Part shown: positions 8,708 through 16,763 of the stretch, piece after piece | Layout of the letters: the number at the start of each line of letters is the position of its first letter | Position numbering within the stretch: position 1 is the stretch's first letter | Origin: an uncultured Lachnospiraceae bacterium | Lineage (GTDB): Bacteria; Bacillota_A; Clostridia; Lachnospirales; Lachnospiraceae | DNA length: 61,374 nucleotides | Direction of reading: 5' to 3' | Assembly: GCA_910577835.1 (NCBI GenBank) | Contig: CAJTOU010000004.1 | Location: 1 to 61,374, forward strand | The notes under the pieces: generated by a model | Seen by the model: only the letters and a program-made list of their open reading frames with translations | The model's database searches: none | What the model was told of the DNA's origin: nothing | Position numbers and translations under genes: made by a program

Positions 8708-9845
8708 TGCTGCTCCTTTCTATTGTACCATTTATAACTTTGTACACATTGTTGATTGTAAATCTGTTTTCAATAAATTCATCCAGTCCGGTACATGTGA
8801 TAATAGTCTGTACTTTGTCTATACTGTCCAAAAGATGTTTCTGTCTGCTGCTGTCAAGCTCCGAGAGCACGTCATCCAAAAGCAGTATGGGTACATCCTT
8901 TATAACCTGTCTGACTAATTCTATTTCCGATAATTTAAGTGATAATGCTGCCGTTCTCTGTTGTCCCTGACTTCCGAATTTTCTGATATCCATATCATAA
9001 TTGTAAAATCCGATATCATCTCTGTGTGGACCTGTACTTGTACTGCCAAGCTTTAAATCCCTTTCGCGGTTATGTACCAGACTTTCATATATCAGATTTT
9101 CGTCCATAGCATTTTTGTTTAGAACATTTCCATTTATATTATTCCCACTTAAATTCGGCTCATACCGAATGACTAAATTTTCTTTTTTATCTGTTATTTT
9201 GCTGTGTATTTTACAAATAATATGATTTAATTCCTGAATAAATCTTTCCCGCCGGCTGATAATTTCTTTTCCATATCTGGCAATCTGTATATCAAGAATA
9301 TCAAGAGTATTTATTAAATCTGCTCTGCGACACACATATCCTATATCCTTTAACAGCTTATTTCTCTGATTCAGTATTTTATTGTAAGTAATAAGATTAT
9401 GCACATAAATTTTATCAAGCTGGCATAATTCCATATCAATAAATTTTCTTCTTTCAGACGGACCATTTTTAATAATATTTAAGTCCTCCGGTGAAAAAAA
9501 AACAACATTCAGCGTTCCAAATAATTCACTTGCCTTTTTTATGGGAATTCCGTTAATGGCAATTCCCTTTGTTTTATTTTTTTTTAAATGCATATCAATT
9601 CTCAGAGGAACATTCTGTTTTATCACAATCAGCTTAATATGCGCTTCCTCATGGTCAAACATAATTACCTCTTTGTCTTTGTTTCCTCTGTGTGATTTTG
9701 TTGTAGCAGCAAGATAGATAGATTCTAATATATTTGTTTTTCCCTGCGCATTGTCTCCATAAAGAATATTTGTGTCATTCTCAAATGAGATATTAAGGCT
9801 GTTATAATTTCTGAAATTATTTAACTCCAATGATTTGATATACAT
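8700..9845 (-). CDS. recF: DNA replication/repair protein RecF
   Basis: An SMC-like ATPase that loads RecA at gaps through RecFOR. About 381 residues. Walker A GDNAQGKTNILESIYLA is near the N-terminus; the ABC-type signature SQGQQRTAALSLKL and Walker B DVPILLLDDVLSELD are near the C-terminus. ATG 9845 is chosen because AGGAG lies 6 nt upstream and the protein then begins MYIKSLELNNFRNY as in homologues. An in-frame TTG at 9863 has no ribosome site. The last 8 nt overlap gyrB. Confidence 0.97.
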   Translation of the reverse strand: MYIKSLELNNFRNYNSLNISFENDTNILYGDNAQGKTNILESIYLAATTKSHRGNKDKEVIMFDHEEAHIKLIVIKQNVPLRIDMHLKKNKTKGIAINGIPIKKASELFGTLNVVFFSPEDLNIIKNGPSERRKFIDMELCQLDKIYVHNLITYNKILNQRNKLLKDIGYVCRRADLINTLDILDIQIARYGKEIISRRERFIQELNHIICKIHSKITDKKENLVIRYEPNLSGNNINGNVLNKNAMDENLIYESLVHNRERDLKLGSTSTGPHRDDIGFYNYDMDIRKFGSQGQQRTAALSLKLSEIELVRQVIKDVPILLLDDVLSELDSSRQKHLLDSIDKVQTIITCTGLDEFIENRFTINNVYKVINGTIERSSNE

Positions 9846-9906
9846 TCTGAACTCCTGTGACAATCATTTATAATAGCTGTTTATAACAGTCATTCCACAG
9901 TAATTA

Positions 9907-9975
9907 TTTTACAAGAATTATTTCATAATGACTATCTCATAATTACCATTTTACAGGAATTATTTCATAATGACT
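9907..9975. repeat. imperfect 42-bp-period repeat between yaaA and recF
   Basis: Two 27-nt copies (9907-9933 and 9949-9975) differ at one base. The surrounding 9880-10050 holds many looser variants of TAACTGTTTTATAA-like words, so the whole gap of about 200 nt looks built from a decayed short repeat. No gene is seen in it. Confidence 0.7.
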
Positions 9976-10054
9976 GTTTCATACTTACTGTTTTATAACA
10001 ACGATTTCATTATAACCATTTTAGAATAACTGTTTTATTATAACTATTTCTCAA

Positions 10055-10267
10055 TTACTGCTTTGTAATTATTATTTTTTCATTCTCAAATTCTACAATA
10101 TCGCCGTCATAAAGTTTTTTTCCTCTCTGTGTTTCCACAGAGCCGTTTACTTTTACTAGTCCGTCTTGAACTGCAAATTTTGCATCTACTCCTGATTCGA
10201 CAAGACCTGCTGCTTTCAGGGCCTGCCCCAGTTTAATATAATCTTCTCTTAGTTTTATTGTTTCCAT
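10055..10267 (-). CDS. yaaA: S4-domain RNA-binding protein YaaA
   Basis: A small S4-like RNA-binding protein of about 70 residues found between dnaN and recF across Firmicutes. Known biology links the family to ribosome or RNA binding; the exact role is unsettled. Seen: FIKLGQ-type start (YIKLGQALKAAGLV), then DGLVKVNGSVETQRGKKLYDGD, the S4 core. ATG 10267 is preferred because GGAAG lies 11 nt upstream; an in-frame ATG at 10285 adds MEVKNN and has no visible ribosome site. Confidence 0.9.
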   Translation of the reverse strand: METIKLREDYIKLGQALKAAGLVESGVDAKFAVQDGLVKVNGSVETQRGKKLYDGDIVEFENEKIIITKQ

Positions 10268-10337
10268 ATTATTTTTCACTTCCATTTTTTATTGTTTCAA
10301 TCCACTTGCGGTAATAAAATATATATTATGAATATTA

Positions 10338-11444
10338 TCAATAAGCAGCGTTAAAATTTACCGGAAGAATCAAATAAATATAAGTTTCTTCGCTGTTTTT
10401 CATTACACATGGTGCCTTTGGATTTACAAAATAAATATCCACTTTTTCTTCATCAATAACTTTTAAGGCATCCATTAAAAATTTGGGGTTAAAACCAATC
10501 ATAAGGTCCTTTCCGTTTTTATTGATTTCAAGCTGTTCGTTCATTGAACCAAGAAACGATGAAATTTTAAGCTCCAGCTCATTTTCTGTAATATTTATAA
10601 TAATCGGTTTTTTATCCCCCTCTTTTACAAGAAGCGTAGACCTGTCAATACAATCTAAAAATTCTTTTTTATTGATATTTACAATTGTATCAAAATTGCT
10701 TGAAATCATCTGTTCTACTTTAAAATATTCTCCTTCAATTAATCTGGATACGACAATTGTATTTTCAAATTCAAAAGCAATCAAATTGGTTTCAAAAAAA
10801 ACTCTTACATCAGAATCAATTCCTCCGGTAAGGATTTTACTGATTTCATTTAATGTTTTTCCAGGAACAATTACTTTAATATGTTCAAAACTGTCCTTTA
10901 ATTCAGTCTTTCTGATTGCGATTCTATGTCCATCAAGCGCCGTAACAGTCAGCATATTTTCTTTTACCTCAAATAATTCGCCTGTCATCAGTTTATTTGT
11001 ATCATTATCAGCAATAGAAAAAATTGTCTGTCTGATTAATTCTTTTAAAGAAAACTGTGACAGATAAATAAACTGTTTCTTTTCAAAAGACGGCAGATAG
11101 GAGAAATCCTCTCCTGATTTTCCGGCAATACTGAAAGTAGCTTTTTCACAGGTAATTGTAGTTTTAAAATTTTCGTCGGTAGTAATAGTTATCTCGCTGT
11201 CTGGAAATTTTCTTATAATTTCAGAAAATATTTTCGCATCAATTGCAACAATTCCTCCAGAGATAATCTCACCTTCAACAATGGTTTCAATCGCCAGTTC
11301 TGTATCATTTGACGTAAATTTAATAACATCGGAGGCGTCAATTAATATACATTCCAAAATAGGCATTGTTGTTTTGGATGGAACCGCCTTTAATACGATA
11401 TTAATAGACTGTAATAATTTTGATTTGTTGAAAACTAAGTGCAT
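10338..11444 (-). CDS. dnaN: DNA polymerase III beta subunit (sliding clamp)
   Basis: The ring-shaped processivity clamp that tethers Pol III, ligase and repair proteins to DNA. 368 residues with three repeated clamp domains, starting MHLVFNKSKLLQSINIVLKA. The C-terminus ends with the conserved YLILPV segment of the hydrophobic cleft. AAGGAG lies 10 nt upstream of the ATG. Second gene of the leftward cluster, separated from dnaA by a 335-nt gap that carries DnaA boxes. Confidence 0.97.
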   Translation of the reverse strand: MHLVFNKSKLLQSINIVLKAVPSKTTMPILECILIDASDVIKFTSNDTELAIETIVEGEIISGGIVAIDAKIFSEIIRKFPDSEITITTDENFKTTITCEKATFSIAGKSGEDFSYLPSFEKKQFIYLSQFSLKELIRQTIFSIADNDTNKLMTGELFEVKENMLTVTALDGHRIAIRKTELKDSFEHIKVIVPGKTLNEISKILTGGIDSDVRVFFETNLIAFEFENTIVVSRLIEGEYFKVEQMISSNFDTIVNINKKEFLDCIDRSTLLVKEGDKKPIIINITENELELKISSFLGSMNEQLEINKNGKDLMIGFNPKFLMDALKVIDEEKVDIYFVNPKAPCVMKNSEETYIYLILPVNFNAAY

Positions 11445-11603
11445 GTGTAAAAAGCTCCTTTCTCGTTTTCCATATATAAATAGATATTTATAGATGCCCG
11501 TAGTAGTAATAATAAGGGGTGTGAAAATGTTGAAAACTGTTCTCAGCCCTTAAAAATCAATGGTTTCAGAATTTGAAAACTATGTTGAAAAAATTTTTTT
11601 AGG

Positions 11604-11716
11604 GTTGGATAACTGGAAAGTTATCAACATTATCTTAAAATCAGTTTAGAGCATCAAAAAAGTTATCAACATTCAGAAACATTATAAAGTGTATTGGTGT
11701 GGATAAATTATCCACA
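11604..11716. other. DnaA-box cluster between dnaA and dnaN (oriC part 2)
   Basis: A perfect head-to-head pair of TTATCCACA boxes lies at 11698-11706 (minus) and 11708-11716 (plus), one base apart. TTATCAACA variants are at 11621-11629 and 11663-11671, and a reverse TTATCCAAC at 11604-11612. The flanks are very AT-rich (T-run near 11593), a candidate unwinding element. This matches the second box cluster of bipartite Firmicutes origins. The rest of the 335-nt dnaA-dnaN gap shows no gene. Confidence 0.8.
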
Positions 11717-11779
11717 ATATGTGGAAGCACGATATAAATCAGTATATTGTAAATTTACAGGTTTTTATTGTGCAGTGCT

Positions 11780-13186
11780 TTAATTGGGAATAATTTTCTT
11801 TTTAATAATTTCTATTGTATTTTTTGTTGTTTCGTTTGTATCTATTTCATGCTGAATTTTTTCTATTGCATGCATAACAGTGGTATGGTCCTTTCGACCA
11901 AGAGCCAGTCCAACTACTTTCAGAGAAGCACCGGTATAGTATCTGCATAAATACATGGCAATCTGACGGGGATAAACAATATCCTGACTTTTTATTTTTG
12001 ATATAATTTCCGCAGAGGTAATATTAAAATGTTCTGCAACTGTATTGATAATTAATTCTGCAGTAATTTCTTTGTTCGCATCTGGAGATATGATATCTTT
12101 TAATACTTCTTTGGCAAAATCTAAATCTATTGGAGATTTTGACACTCTTGAAAATGCGACAATCTTTGTCAGAGCACCTTCAAGCTCTCTGATATTTGAT
12201 TTTATATTGTTTGCAATATATTCTAGGATTTCATTGTCAATATCATAACCCTCAGTGTCAGCCTTTCTTAAAAGAATTGCCATTCTGGTTTCGTAATCAG
12301 GGGCCGAAACATCAACGGTAAGACCCATTTCAAAGCGTGACTTTAAGCGTTCCTCCAGTGTAGACATATCTTTTGGAGGTTTATCAGAGGATATAACAAT
12401 CTGTTTATTTGCTTCATATAAAGAATTAAAGGTGTGGAAAAATTCCTCCTGTGAACGCTCTTTGCCTATTACAAACTGAATATCATCTATTAATAAAATG
12501 TCGATGTTTCTGTATTTATTTCTAAATTCCATAATCGCTGACTGGTTTTCGCTTCGAATGGCGTTTATAAGCTCGTTTGTAAAAATTTCACTTGTTACAC
12601 ATCGAACCTTGGTATCTGGAGCCTTATCCAGAATAAAATTGCCTATGGAGTGCATAAGATGCGTTTTTCCAAGACCTACACCCCCGTAAATAAAAAGAGG
12701 GTTATACATTTCCGCCGGAGATTCCGCTACTGCCAGTGCGTAGGCATGAGCATAGTTGTTGTTTCCTCCGACAACGAAGTTTTCGAAGGTATAATTTGGA
12801 TTGAGGTTTGCTTCAACTTTTTTATTATTGATAAGAAGATTCTTATTTGTGGCAGAGGCGGTGCCATGTGAAACAGAAGGTGCTTTTGTTTGTTTTTCTT
12901 TGTTTTGTTTAGCTCTTTTTTCGATTTCTGCCGGAGTGACAAATTCAACATCAAGTTCTTCTCCTGTTATTTCCTGTATGGAAACCATTAATGGGAGATA
13001 GAATTTTTTGCGGATATATTCAATCATGGCATCGTTTTCCTTAAATAAAAGAGTAACCATATTTTTTTCCACAGAATGTATCTGTAAAGGCTTTATCCAT
13101 GAATTGAAGGATACATTTGCTATGTCGTATTCATTTTTAAAAAAATTTAGTATTTCTTCCCATTTTTCTACTACTAAGTTATACAT
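11780..13186 (-). CDS. dnaA: chromosomal replication initiator DnaA
   Basis: The AAA+ ATPase that binds DnaA boxes and melts oriC. 468 residues, normal for the family. Domain I starts MYNLVVEKWEEIL; domain II is a short polar linker (about 90-125); domain III has Walker A GGVGLGKTHLMHSIG, Walker B DILLIDDIQF and the box VII arginine region. Domain IV ends with the DnaA signature GRKDHTTVMHAIEKI that reads the boxes. The gene is flanked by box clusters on both sides, so autoregulation is likely. GGAGAAAGG lies 14 nt or more upstream of the ATG. Confidence 0.98.
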   Translation of the reverse strand: MYNLVVEKWEEILNFFKNEYDIANVSFNSWIKPLQIHSVEKNMVTLLFKENDAMIEYIRKKFYLPLMVSIQEITGEELDVEFVTPAEIEKRAKQNKEKQTKAPSVSHGTASATNKNLLINNKKVEANLNPNYTFENFVVGGNNNYAHAYALAVAESPAEMYNPLFIYGGVGLGKTHLMHSIGNFILDKAPDTKVRCVTSEIFTNELINAIRSENQSAIMEFRNKYRNIDILLIDDIQFVIGKERSQEEFFHTFNSLYEANKQIVISSDKPPKDMSTLEERLKSRFEMGLTVDVSAPDYETRMAILLRKADTEGYDIDNEILEYIANNIKSNIRELEGALTKIVAFSRVSKSPIDLDFAKEVLKDIISPDANKEITAELIINTVAEHFNITSAEIISKIKSQDIVYPRQIAMYLCRYYTGASLKVVGLALGRKDHTTVMHAIEKIQHEIDTNETTKNTIEIIKKKIIPN

Positions 13187-13246
13187 GTTTGTAACCTAAA
13201 CCTTTCTCCAAAAAGATAAATCGATACTTATGCCATCTTATCCCCT

Positions 13247-13275
13247 ATTTTATACCAAATGAAAGATTTTTTCAA
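13247..13275 (-). promoter_or_regulatory. candidate dnaA promoter
   Basis: Minus strand TTGAAA, 17 nt, TAAAAT, about 60 nt upstream of the dnaA start codon and next to the oriC box cluster. It is a near-consensus promoter, assigned by position only. Confidence 0.5.
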
Positions 13276-13405
13276 CTTTTTTCTTACAGGAATCTGTTTT
13301 TTGTTTTTTGATAGAAAAAATATGTGTGGAGAAAAAAATGTAAAAAATGTGCTTGACATAAAAAAATATAGATAAATTCGGTTGTTTAAGGAATCTGTCT
13401 TTTTA

Positions 13406-13620
13406 TGTGGAAAAGTGGAAAAAATTGTGGATAACTTACTTTTTCACTTTTTTCGACTTTTCCACATTGAAAAATCTCCAAATTTCCACATTTCTGAAAA
13501 ATATGTTAAAACAGGGAATAAATTGAGGTAAACTGTCGATAAAATAATTGTTTATCCACAAGTAATCCACAAAATGTGGATAACTTTCAGAAAAACAAGA
13601 AAAAGGAAAAATGTGGAAAA
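13406..13620. other. oriC: oriC, main DnaA-box cluster between dnaA and rpmH
   Basis: Perfect TTATCCACA boxes lie at 13426-13434 (minus), 13552-13560 (plus) and 13575-13583 (minus). One-mismatch forms are TAATCCACA at 13563-13571 and TTTTCCACA at 13406-13414 (minus), 13458-13466 (plus) and 13612-13620 (minus). The region is very AT-rich and gene-free from 13187 to 13818. Genes diverge from this point. Box sequence, density, position and strand switch together identify the origin. Confidence 0.92.
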
Positions 13621-13743
13621 ATATTTAACCAAAAATGGATTAGTGAAAAGTTATCAGTGGAAAAATTGTGAGTGGAAAGTTATGAGCATAAAAATTGTTT
13701 GGCAGGAAATTATAAAAAACTTAGAAAATATTGAAAATAATAC

Positions 13744-13772
13744 TTGACGAAAAAAACCTTATTGAATATAAT
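13744..13772 (+). promoter_or_regulatory. promoter of rpmH-rnpA
   Basis: TTGACG, a 17-nt spacer and TATAAT, about 46 nt upstream of the rpmH start and directly after the DnaA-box cluster. Confidence 0.8.
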
Positions 13773-13818
13773 GGGTACGATGTCTTAATAAACATTCAGA
13801 GGAAAGGAGGCGGAGAGA

Positions 13819-13965
13819 ATGAGACAGACAATGGGTGTTACCTACAATCCAAAGAAAAGAGCCAGAGCAAAGGTTCATGGTTTCAGAGCCAGAATGAGCA
13901 CGGCTAATGGAAGAAAAGTATTAGCTGCAAGAAGAGCAAAGGGAAGAAAGCGTATTTCGGCGTAG
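13819..13965 (+). CDS. rpmH: 50S ribosomal protein L34
   Basis: A very basic 48-residue protein of the large ribosomal subunit. It contains the conserved PKKRARAKVHGFRARM and the C-terminal segment GRKVLAARRAKGRKRISA. The N-terminus is slightly longer than the usual 44 residues (MRQTMGV before TYNPKK). AAAGGAGG at 13803-13810, 8 nt from ATG 13819, supports this start over the internal ATG at 13831. It is the first gene rightward from oriC, followed by a hairpin and then rnpA. Confidence 0.97.
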   Translation: MRQTMGVTYNPKKRARAKVHGFRARMSTANGRKVLAARRAKGRKRISA

Positions 13966-13973
13966 ATGAGCAC

Positions 13974-14006
13974 AGACCGCAGTTTTGTGGTCTTTTCTTC
14001 TTTTTT
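13974..14006 (+). terminator. attenuator-like hairpin between rpmH and rnpA
   Basis: An 8-bp stem AGACCGCA/TGTGGTCT (one G-U pair) with loop GTTT, followed by TTTCTTCTTTTTT. It lies 8 nt after rpmH and 20 nt before rnpA, so it probably lowers rnpA expression relative to L34 rather than ending the operon. Confidence 0.7.
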
Positions 14007-14026
14007 GATAGAAATAGGCGAGGGAG

Positions 14027-14383
14027 ATGCGGGAAAAAATTGTGAGGAATATTAATTCGATAAGAAAAACAGCTCAGTTTCAGAAAGTTTATAGACAGGG
14101 GAAATCCTACGCAAATAAATATCTAGTTATGTATGTGTTGGAAAATAGTGCTGATGAGATAAGACTTGGAATATCCGTCAGCAAAAAGGTAGGAAACAGC
14201 GTAGTAAGACATCGGATTACCAGACTAATCAGAGAGAGCTATAGACTTCATAAAGAATTGTTCAGTAGTGGTCTGGACATTGTGGTAATTGCCAGAGCAT
14301 CTGCAAAAGATAGAAGCTTTCAGGAAATCGAAAGTGCATTTCTGCATTTGGGAAGGATGCATGGCATTTGTGAAAAGTGGTGA
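14027..14383 (+). CDS. rnpA: ribonuclease P protein component
   Basis: The basic protein cofactor of RNase P, which matures tRNA 5' ends with the catalytic RNA. 118 residues. The conserved region reads SKKVGNSVVRHRITRLIRESYR; the family RNR motif appears here as RHR, a conservative variant. The central strand RLGISVSKKVG is intact. GGCGAGGGAG precedes the ATG. Its stop is followed 6 nt later by the TTG start of yidD. Confidence 0.96.
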   Translation: MREKIVRNINSIRKTAQFQKVYRQGKSYANKYLVMYVLENSADEIRLGISVSKKVGNSVVRHRITRLIRESYRLHKELFSSGLDIVVIARASAKDRSFQEIESAFLHLGRMHGICEKW

Positions 14384-14389
14384 AAAAAG

Positions 14390-14602
14390 TTGAAAAGAAT
14401 TCTTATTTGTATTATATGTTTTTATAGAAAATTCATATCTCCGATAAAAGCAGGACATTGCAGATATACACCTACGTGCTCTCAATATGCGATAGAAGCA
14501 CTGGAAAAATACGGTGTATTTCATGGAACGTATCTGGCGGTAAGGAGAATATTGAGATGTCATCCCTTTTCAAAAAGGAGCGGGTATGACCCGGTTCCAT
14601 AA
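14390..14602 (+). CDS. yidD: membrane protein insertion efficiency factor YidD
   Basis: A small 70-residue protein that assists YidC-dependent membrane insertion. The family signature is visible: FYRKFISPIKAGHCRYTPTC, then SQYAIEALEKYG, ending HPFSKRSGYDPVP. The only usable start in frame after the preceding stop is TTG 14390, so it relies on coupling to rnpA; its own ribosome site is weak. Positioned, as usual, between rnpA and yidC. Confidence 0.95.
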   Translation: MKRILICIICFYRKFISPIKAGHCRYTPTCSQYAIEALEKYGVFHGTYLAVRRILRCHPFSKRSGYDPVP

Positions 14603-14618
14603 TTAAGGAGGATAAGTA

Positions 14619-16031
14619 GTGTCAGGCATATTTTTAACTAGTTGTACAAACTTTTTTCTGATTCGATGGATTGCAAATATATTGGGATTTATCATGAATT
14701 TATTTTATGAGATTATCAATAAATTTGGACTTGGGAAAATAAGTATTTGTATTATTGCATTTACAATTATTGTGAAAGTTTTAATGCTTCCTATCAATAT
14801 TAAACAGCAGAGAAGCATGAAGTTAAATTCGATTATTACTCCTCAGGTTCAGGCAATTCAGAAAAAGTATGCAAATAAAAAAGATAATGAATCCTTGATG
14901 AAGCAACAGCAGGAAATAAGTGCCCTTTATCAGAAGTACGGCACATCGCCTACGGGGGGATGTCTTCCCATGCTTCTTCAGATGCCGATTATATTTGCGT
15001 TATATGCAGTAATGGCATGTATACCGAATTATGTAAATGATATTCAGGATATGTATAATAACGGCGTGGTTTCTTATTTAGTAGATAATGATTATGAAAC
15101 AATATATTCTTTAAAAGATATTGATGCTTTAAGTGATACGCTGTTTGAGGATGAAGATGAGGACAGTCTGGATATGCTGGTAACGGCATATTTCGGCAAA
15201 GACGGCGATTATGACAAGGATAAAATAAAGGAAACAATTTATACAAGCTTTACTTCGGCTTATAGTACGGAATTTGGAAGACAGTCTGCGTGGGATGTAG
15301 TGGATGCTGCGTTTCATGATGCAATAGAAGATATAGAAAAATTGAAAGAGCTTTCTGAGGAAGAATGGAAAGCGGTCACAGATGAGAAACTAGCAGCATA
15401 TGCGTCAAAAACAGAAGGGGATTGGGATAAGATAATTTCTTCCTATGAAAAGATTATAGACGATATGCAGGAAAATCGGACGGAGATTAAAAAAGCGTAT
15501 TCTTTCTTTACCATTGATTTAAGTACATCACCAGCAAACGGTGTTAAGATTGCGATTATTATACCTATTCTTTCAGCGCTTGCACAGCTTTTAAATATGA
15601 AGATATCTTCATCGAGCCAGCAGACGGGGAATGCTTCGGCGGACCAGATGATGTCTTCCATGAAAATAATGAGTTATTCCATGTGTGTAGTATCGGCAGT
15701 TCTCTGTTATACGCTTCCGGCGGGCCTTGGACTGTACTGGACTGTCAGTTCCTTCGTACAGGTGGTGATTCAAATATTACTTAACAGGCATTTCAAAGAT
15801 ATGGATGTAGATACTATTGTAAAGGAGAATCTGGAGAAGGTAAACAAAAAGAGAGCAAAAGCAGGACTGCCTCCAAATACGATTTCGACTGCTGCTGCGA
15901 CAAGCACAAAAAATTATAAACCTCAGGTACAGTTGGCAGATAATGATAATACATCAGATTCAGCATCTGTAAAGAGGGGCTCTATTTCAGAGAAAGCGAA
16001 TCTGGCAAAGAAGTATATGGACAAGAAGTAA
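14619..16031 (+). CDS. yidC: YidC/Oxa1 family membrane protein insertase
   Basis: Inserts membrane proteins alone or with SecYEG. 470 residues, much longer than the roughly 260-residue Bacillus form. Conserved core: IVKVLMLPINIKQQRSMK (Lys where many family members have the groove Arg), TSPTGGCLPMLLQMPIIFALY, then FTIDLSTSP and ALAQLLNMKIS. An acidic, helical insert of about 130 residues lies between the second and third membrane segments, which topology puts outside the cell. GTG start with AAGGAGG 7 nt upstream. The cytoplasmic tail is basic. Confidence 0.95.
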   Translation: MSGIFLTSCTNFFLIRWIANILGFIMNLFYEIINKFGLGKISICIIAFTIIVKVLMLPINIKQQRSMKLNSIITPQVQAIQKKYANKKDNESLMKQQQEISALYQKYGTSPTGGCLPMLLQMPIIFALYAVMACIPNYVNDIQDMYNNGVVSYLVDNDYETIYSLKDIDALSDTLFEDEDEDSLDMLVTAYFGKDGDYDKDKIKETIYTSFTSAYSTEFGRQSAWDVVDAAFHDAIEDIEKLKELSEEEWKAVTDEKLAAYASKTEGDWDKIISSYEKIIDDMQENRTEIKKAYSFFTIDLSTSPANGVKIAIIIPILSALAQLLNMKISSSSQQTGNASADQMMSSMKIMSYSMCVVSAVLCYTLPAGLGLYWTVSSFVQVVIQILLNRHFKDMDVDTIVKENLEKVNKKRAKAGLPPNTISTAAATSTKNYKPQVQLADNDNTSDSASVKRGSISEKANLAKKYMDKK

Positions 16032-16049
16032 TTAGGAGGGAAAAAATAA

Positions 16050-16679
16050 ATGGAGTTTCAGGAATTTACAGGAAAAACATTGAATGATGCTGTGACAAAT
16101 GCTTTGATTGGACTGGAGACAACAAGAGAAAATCTTGAATATGAAATAGTAGATAAGGGGAGTAACGGATTTCTGGGAATGGGAGCACGACTGGCAAGGA
16201 TAAAGGCAAAGCGAAAGGAAGAGCCGAAAAAAACGGTAGAGGAGATTGCCGAAGGTTTTCTTACCAACCTTTTCAGAGCCATGGAGCTGCAGGTTACAAT
16301 TAAAATAAATTTCCATGAGGATATGTTGGATGTGGATTTAACCGGAAGTGAGATGGGGATTCTGATAGGAAAAAGAGGACAGACACTGGATTCTCTTCAG
16401 TATCTTTTAAGTTTGATTGTAAATAAAAACAGTGAAAGCTATGTAAAGGTAAAGGTTGATACAGAAAATTACAGACAGAGAAGAAAGGAAACACTGGAAA
16501 ATCTGGCAAAAAATATTGCATTTAAGGTAAAGAGAACAAAGAGGCCGGTTTCACTGGAGCCAATGAATCCATTTGAAAGACGGGTCATTCACTCGGCACT
16601 TCAAAATGACAGATATGTTACAACAAAAAGTGAAGGTGAAGAGCCATACAGGCATGTGGTTGTTTCATTGAAGAAATAA
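16050..16679 (+). CDS. jag: RNA-binding protein Jag/KhpB
   Basis: A cytoplasmic RNA-binding protein linked to cell-wall elongation and sRNA biology in Gram-positives. 209 residues in the standard order: Jag-N domain (residues 1-50, MEFQEFTGKTLNDAV), linker, KH-II with GILIGKRGQTLDSLQYL, and R3H with NPFERRVIHSALQ. AGGAGG sits 8-9 nt before ATG. It follows yidC by 18 nt and is closed by a strong terminator. Confidence 0.95.
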   Translation: MEFQEFTGKTLNDAVTNALIGLETTRENLEYEIVDKGSNGFLGMGARLARIKAKRKEEPKKTVEEIAEGFLTNLFRAMELQVTIKINFHEDMLDVDLTGSEMGILIGKRGQTLDSLQYLLSLIVNKNSESYVKVKVDTENYRQRRKETLENLAKNIAFKVKRTKRPVSLEPMNPFERRVIHSALQNDRYVTTKSEGEEPYRHVVVSLKK

Positions 16680-16704
16680 TTTTCAGGACAGGAAAAGACT
16701 TATG

Positions 16705-16730
16705 AGGGGCTGATACTTCGGCCCCTTTTT
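16705..16730 (+). terminator. terminator after jag
   Basis: A GC-rich 9-bp stem (16705-16713 and 16718-16726) with one G-U pair and loop TACT, running into a T5 tract. It closes the rpmH-rnpA-yidD-yidC-jag group. Confidence 0.88.
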
Positions 16731-16763
16731 GAATGTAGCGCCGAAAAGAAAAGGAGATAATAA

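Noticed and set aside
13353..13381. Rightward promoter in oriC starting TTGACA at 13353
   Set aside because: No acceptable -10 hexamer at 16-18 nt spacing on the plus strand.
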